Positions 62,431 through 64,000 of a DNA stretch of 64,000 nt are shown here, one piece after another; positions within the stretch are counted from its first letter, which is position 1, and every line of letters starts with the position of its first letter. The translations under genes were made by a program, and so were the position numbers. The notes under the pieces are model-generated. The model saw only the letters and a list, made by a program, of their open reading frames with translations. It was not told the DNA's origin and did not search any database. The DNA lies in NCBI GenBank assembly GCA_902799185.1, contig CADBZO010000009.1, positions 8,552-72,551 on the forward strand, in the 5' to 3' direction. The stretch comes from an uncultured Bacteroidales bacterium. GTDB lineage: Bacteria; Bacteroidota; Bacteroidia; Bacteroidales; Paludibacteraceae.

Positions 62431-64000
62431 TTATTGTTTGTTGCTCAGTATCTCGTTGGCGCGGTTGAGCGCTACGCGGATGTTCGGGCAGATATTCTTG
62501 GGGTTCATCATCTGTTCGATGCCGCCTTTCTGGAGCTGTTTGTGTACGTGCTCCTTGACGCCGGAGAGGATGATGGTCATTCCTTCGTTATGCGACCTTT
62601 GGATGAGCATCGACAGGTTGTGCATGGCGGTGGTATCGACGAACGGCACCTTGCGCATTCGGATGATACGTACCGGATATTTCTCGCCGGAGACGTGCAT
62701 CATGATATCGTCGAACCTATTGGCAATGCCGAAGAAATACGGGCCGTCTATCTCGTACACCTCCACGCCTTCGGGGATGGTGAGGTGTTCGAGGTTGTAC
62801 TGCACCTCGGTGTCTTCGTTGGGGTCGATCTCCTTGTGGAAGGTACGGATGTGGGTCTCTTCGTTGGTACGCATCAGGAAGAGCACCAGCGCCAGGAGGA
62901 TACCTATCTCGATAGCTACCGTGAGGTCGAAGATGACGGTGAGGAAAAACGTGATCAGGAGTACCGAGAGGTCACGGCTGGGGTGTTTGACCAGCCCGTA
63001 TATCGTACGCCAGCCGGACATGCCGTAGCTGACCATGATCAGTACCGCCGCCAGACACGCCATCGGAATCATCCCTACCAGTTTCCCCAGGAACAGGAGT
63101 ACCAGCAGCAGTACGACGGCGTGGATGATGCCGGCTACCGGCGTACGTCCGCCGTTGTTGATGTTCGTCATGGTACGTGCGATAGCTCCGGTAGCGGGGA
63201 TGCCGCCGAAGAAAGGCACTACCACGTTCGCTATACCTTGCGCGATAAGTTCGGTGTTGGAGTTGTGCTTGTCGCCGATGACTCCGTCCGCCACCATGGC
63301 GGAGAGCAGACTCTCGATGGCGCCGAGCATGGCGATGGTGAACGCCGAGGGGAAGAGTTTCTGGATGAGTGTGAAGAACGACTCCCCTTCCGCCAGCTCC
63401 AAAGCGGGCAGGTGCGGAGCGGGGATACCGTCCGGCAGCTCATACAGGTCGCCGATGGTCTGCAGACCCGCTACGCCCCATGATTCAGGGGCGAACTCCT
63501 TGAGCAGCCAGACCACGAGCGTGGCTGCGATGATGGCCGCCAGCGAACCGGGGATGCGTTTGGTCAGCTTGGGCATGAAGATGCACACCAGCAACGAGAA
63601 CATGCCGATACCAAGCGCCCACCAATTAGGGGAGAAATGGCCGGCGTAATAAATCCATTTGTCGATGAAGTTGGCCGGGACGTCGGTCAGCCCCAGACCG
63701 AAGAAATCGTTCATCTGGGTGGAGAAGATCGTGACGGCAATACCGGCGGTGAAGCCGATGATGACGGGGTAGGGCACGAACTTGATGACCGACCCCAGAT
63801 GCGCCGCTCCCATGAGAATGAGGAGGATACCCGCCATGACGGTAGCGATAGTGAGTCCTGTCAGACCGTACTGCTGGATAATACCGTAGATGATTACGAT
63901 AAACGCACCGGTCGGTCCGCCTATCTGTACCTTGCTGCCGCCGAACACGGAGATGAGCAACCCGGCGATGATCGCCGTTACCAGACCTTCCGTCGGTCCT
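62431..64000 (-). CDS. SulP-family anion permease (partial, 5' end outside window)
   Basis: 522 aa visible; the frame stays open to the window edge (GPTEGLVTAIIAGL... upstream of the first possible internal start), so the N-terminus is missing. About ten membrane helices with the SulP signature GGSKVQIGGPTGAFIVIIYGI and GGIPATGAIARTMTNI, then a cytoplasmic STAS domain (residues ending in RKVPFVDTTAMHNL). SulP proteins move sulfate, bicarbonate or other anions; the exact substrate cannot be read from the sequence. Confidence 0.93.
   Translation of the reverse strand, partial: GPTEGLVTAIIAGLLISVFGGSKVQIGGPTGAFIVIIYGIIQQYGLTGLTIATVMAGILLILMGAAHLGSVIKFVPYPVIIGFTAGIAVTIFSTQMNDFFGLGLTDVPANFIDKWIYYAGHFSPNWWALGIGMFSLLVCIFMPKLTKRIPGSLAAIIAATLVVWLLKEFAPESWGVAGLQTIGDLYELPDGIPAPHLPALELAEGESFFTLIQKLFPSAFTIAMLGAIESLLSAMVADGVIGDKHNSNTELIAQGIANVVVPFFGGIPATGAIARTMTNINNGGRTPVAGIIHAVVLLLVLLFLGKLVGMIPMACLAAVLIMVSYGMSGWRTIYGLVKHPSRDLSVLLITFFLTVIFDLTVAIEIGILLALVLFLMRTNEETHIRTFHKEIDPNEDTEVQYNLEHLTIPEGVEVYEIDGPYFFGIANRFDDIMMHVSGEKYPVRIIRMRKVPFVDTTAMHNLSMLIQRSHNEGMTIILSGVKEHVHKQLQKGGIEQMMNPKNICPNIRVALNRANEILSNKQ

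Overview
The window looks like chromosomal DNA of a member of the order Bacteroidales (Bacteroidota), possibly an uncultured gut or rumen lineage; the genus cannot be told from the sequence alone. The signs are at least sixteen promoters of the Bacteroidota form (TTG or TTTG, about 20 bp, then TAnnTTTG), a one-protein hybrid two-component sensor/AraC regulator, type IX secretion (T9SS)-style C-termini, a Bacteroidota-type YidC, and family proteins such as DUF3078, DUF4301 and DUF4827. Base composition judged by eye is in the mid-50s percent GC in genes, with AT-rich gaps. I see no rRNA, tRNA, CRISPR array, insertion sequence, prophage or plasmid gene.

Layout. 14-1132 lpxB (+). 8728-1127 (-): a tightly overlapped operon rfbA, hybrid sensor/regulator, two FKBP-like lipoproteins, glmM, surE. 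8789-8888 (-): a candidate small RNA with its own promoter and terminator. 9155-11886 (+): a lipid kinase, then a GldA-like ATPase and ruvB. 12773-11979 (-): a membrane LytTR regulator. 12970-13467 (+): a small SGNH-like protein. 24487-13426 (-): a T9SS-type surface protein, mfd, kdsB, deoD, a beta-barrel protein and yidC. 25043-28476 (+): a DUF3078 outer-membrane protein, a ZapB-like protein, zapA and rny. 29991-28513 (-): an ArsG-like permease and trmN6. 30096-38900 (+): an NtrY-like kinase, a Nudix hydrolase, gdhA, kbl, tdh, era and dnaK. 39099-39839 (+): a highly structured candidate RNA and a low-GC lipoprotein, flanked by two identical terminators. 40971-39910 (-): a GH53 galactanase. 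41108-47054 (+): a lipoprotein, a membrane protein, an M16 peptidase and a DUF4301 protein. 48299-47100 (-): a secreted endonuclease I. 48425-60009 (+): thrS, SpoU methyltransferase, a BamA/TamA-like protein, rnhB, sppA, lpxK, an MsbA-like exporter and mnmA. 60579-60028 (-): reverse rubrerythrin. 64000-60665 (-): a SulP permease (cut by the window edge) and a CotH-like protein.

Functionally this is mostly housekeeping: cell envelope (lpxB, lpxK, kdsB, glmM, rfbA, msbA, yidC, BamA-like), division and RNA turnover (zapA, rny), amino-acid catabolism (gdhA, kbl-tdh), stress (dnaK, rubrerythrin) and secretion.

The most unusual thing is not a gene. Gaps between co-directional genes, and some conserved genes themselves, hold short tandem arrays with a period of almost exactly 7 bp. 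The unit sequence changes from site to site (gtgaaaa, attaaaa, gtcaaat, tgtacat, caactgt, taccaag and others) while the 7-bp period stays. The arrays often contain the upstream stop codon, the downstream start codon, or both, and several are translated in frame. Less common arrays have 8-, 9-, 11-, 15- or 16-bp periods, and GC-rich palindromes sit in frame in mfd, trmN6 and the SpoU methyltransferase gene. The other notable items are a rod-like RNA of about 190 nt resembling 6S RNA, and divergent promoters whose two -33 boxes form one palindrome.
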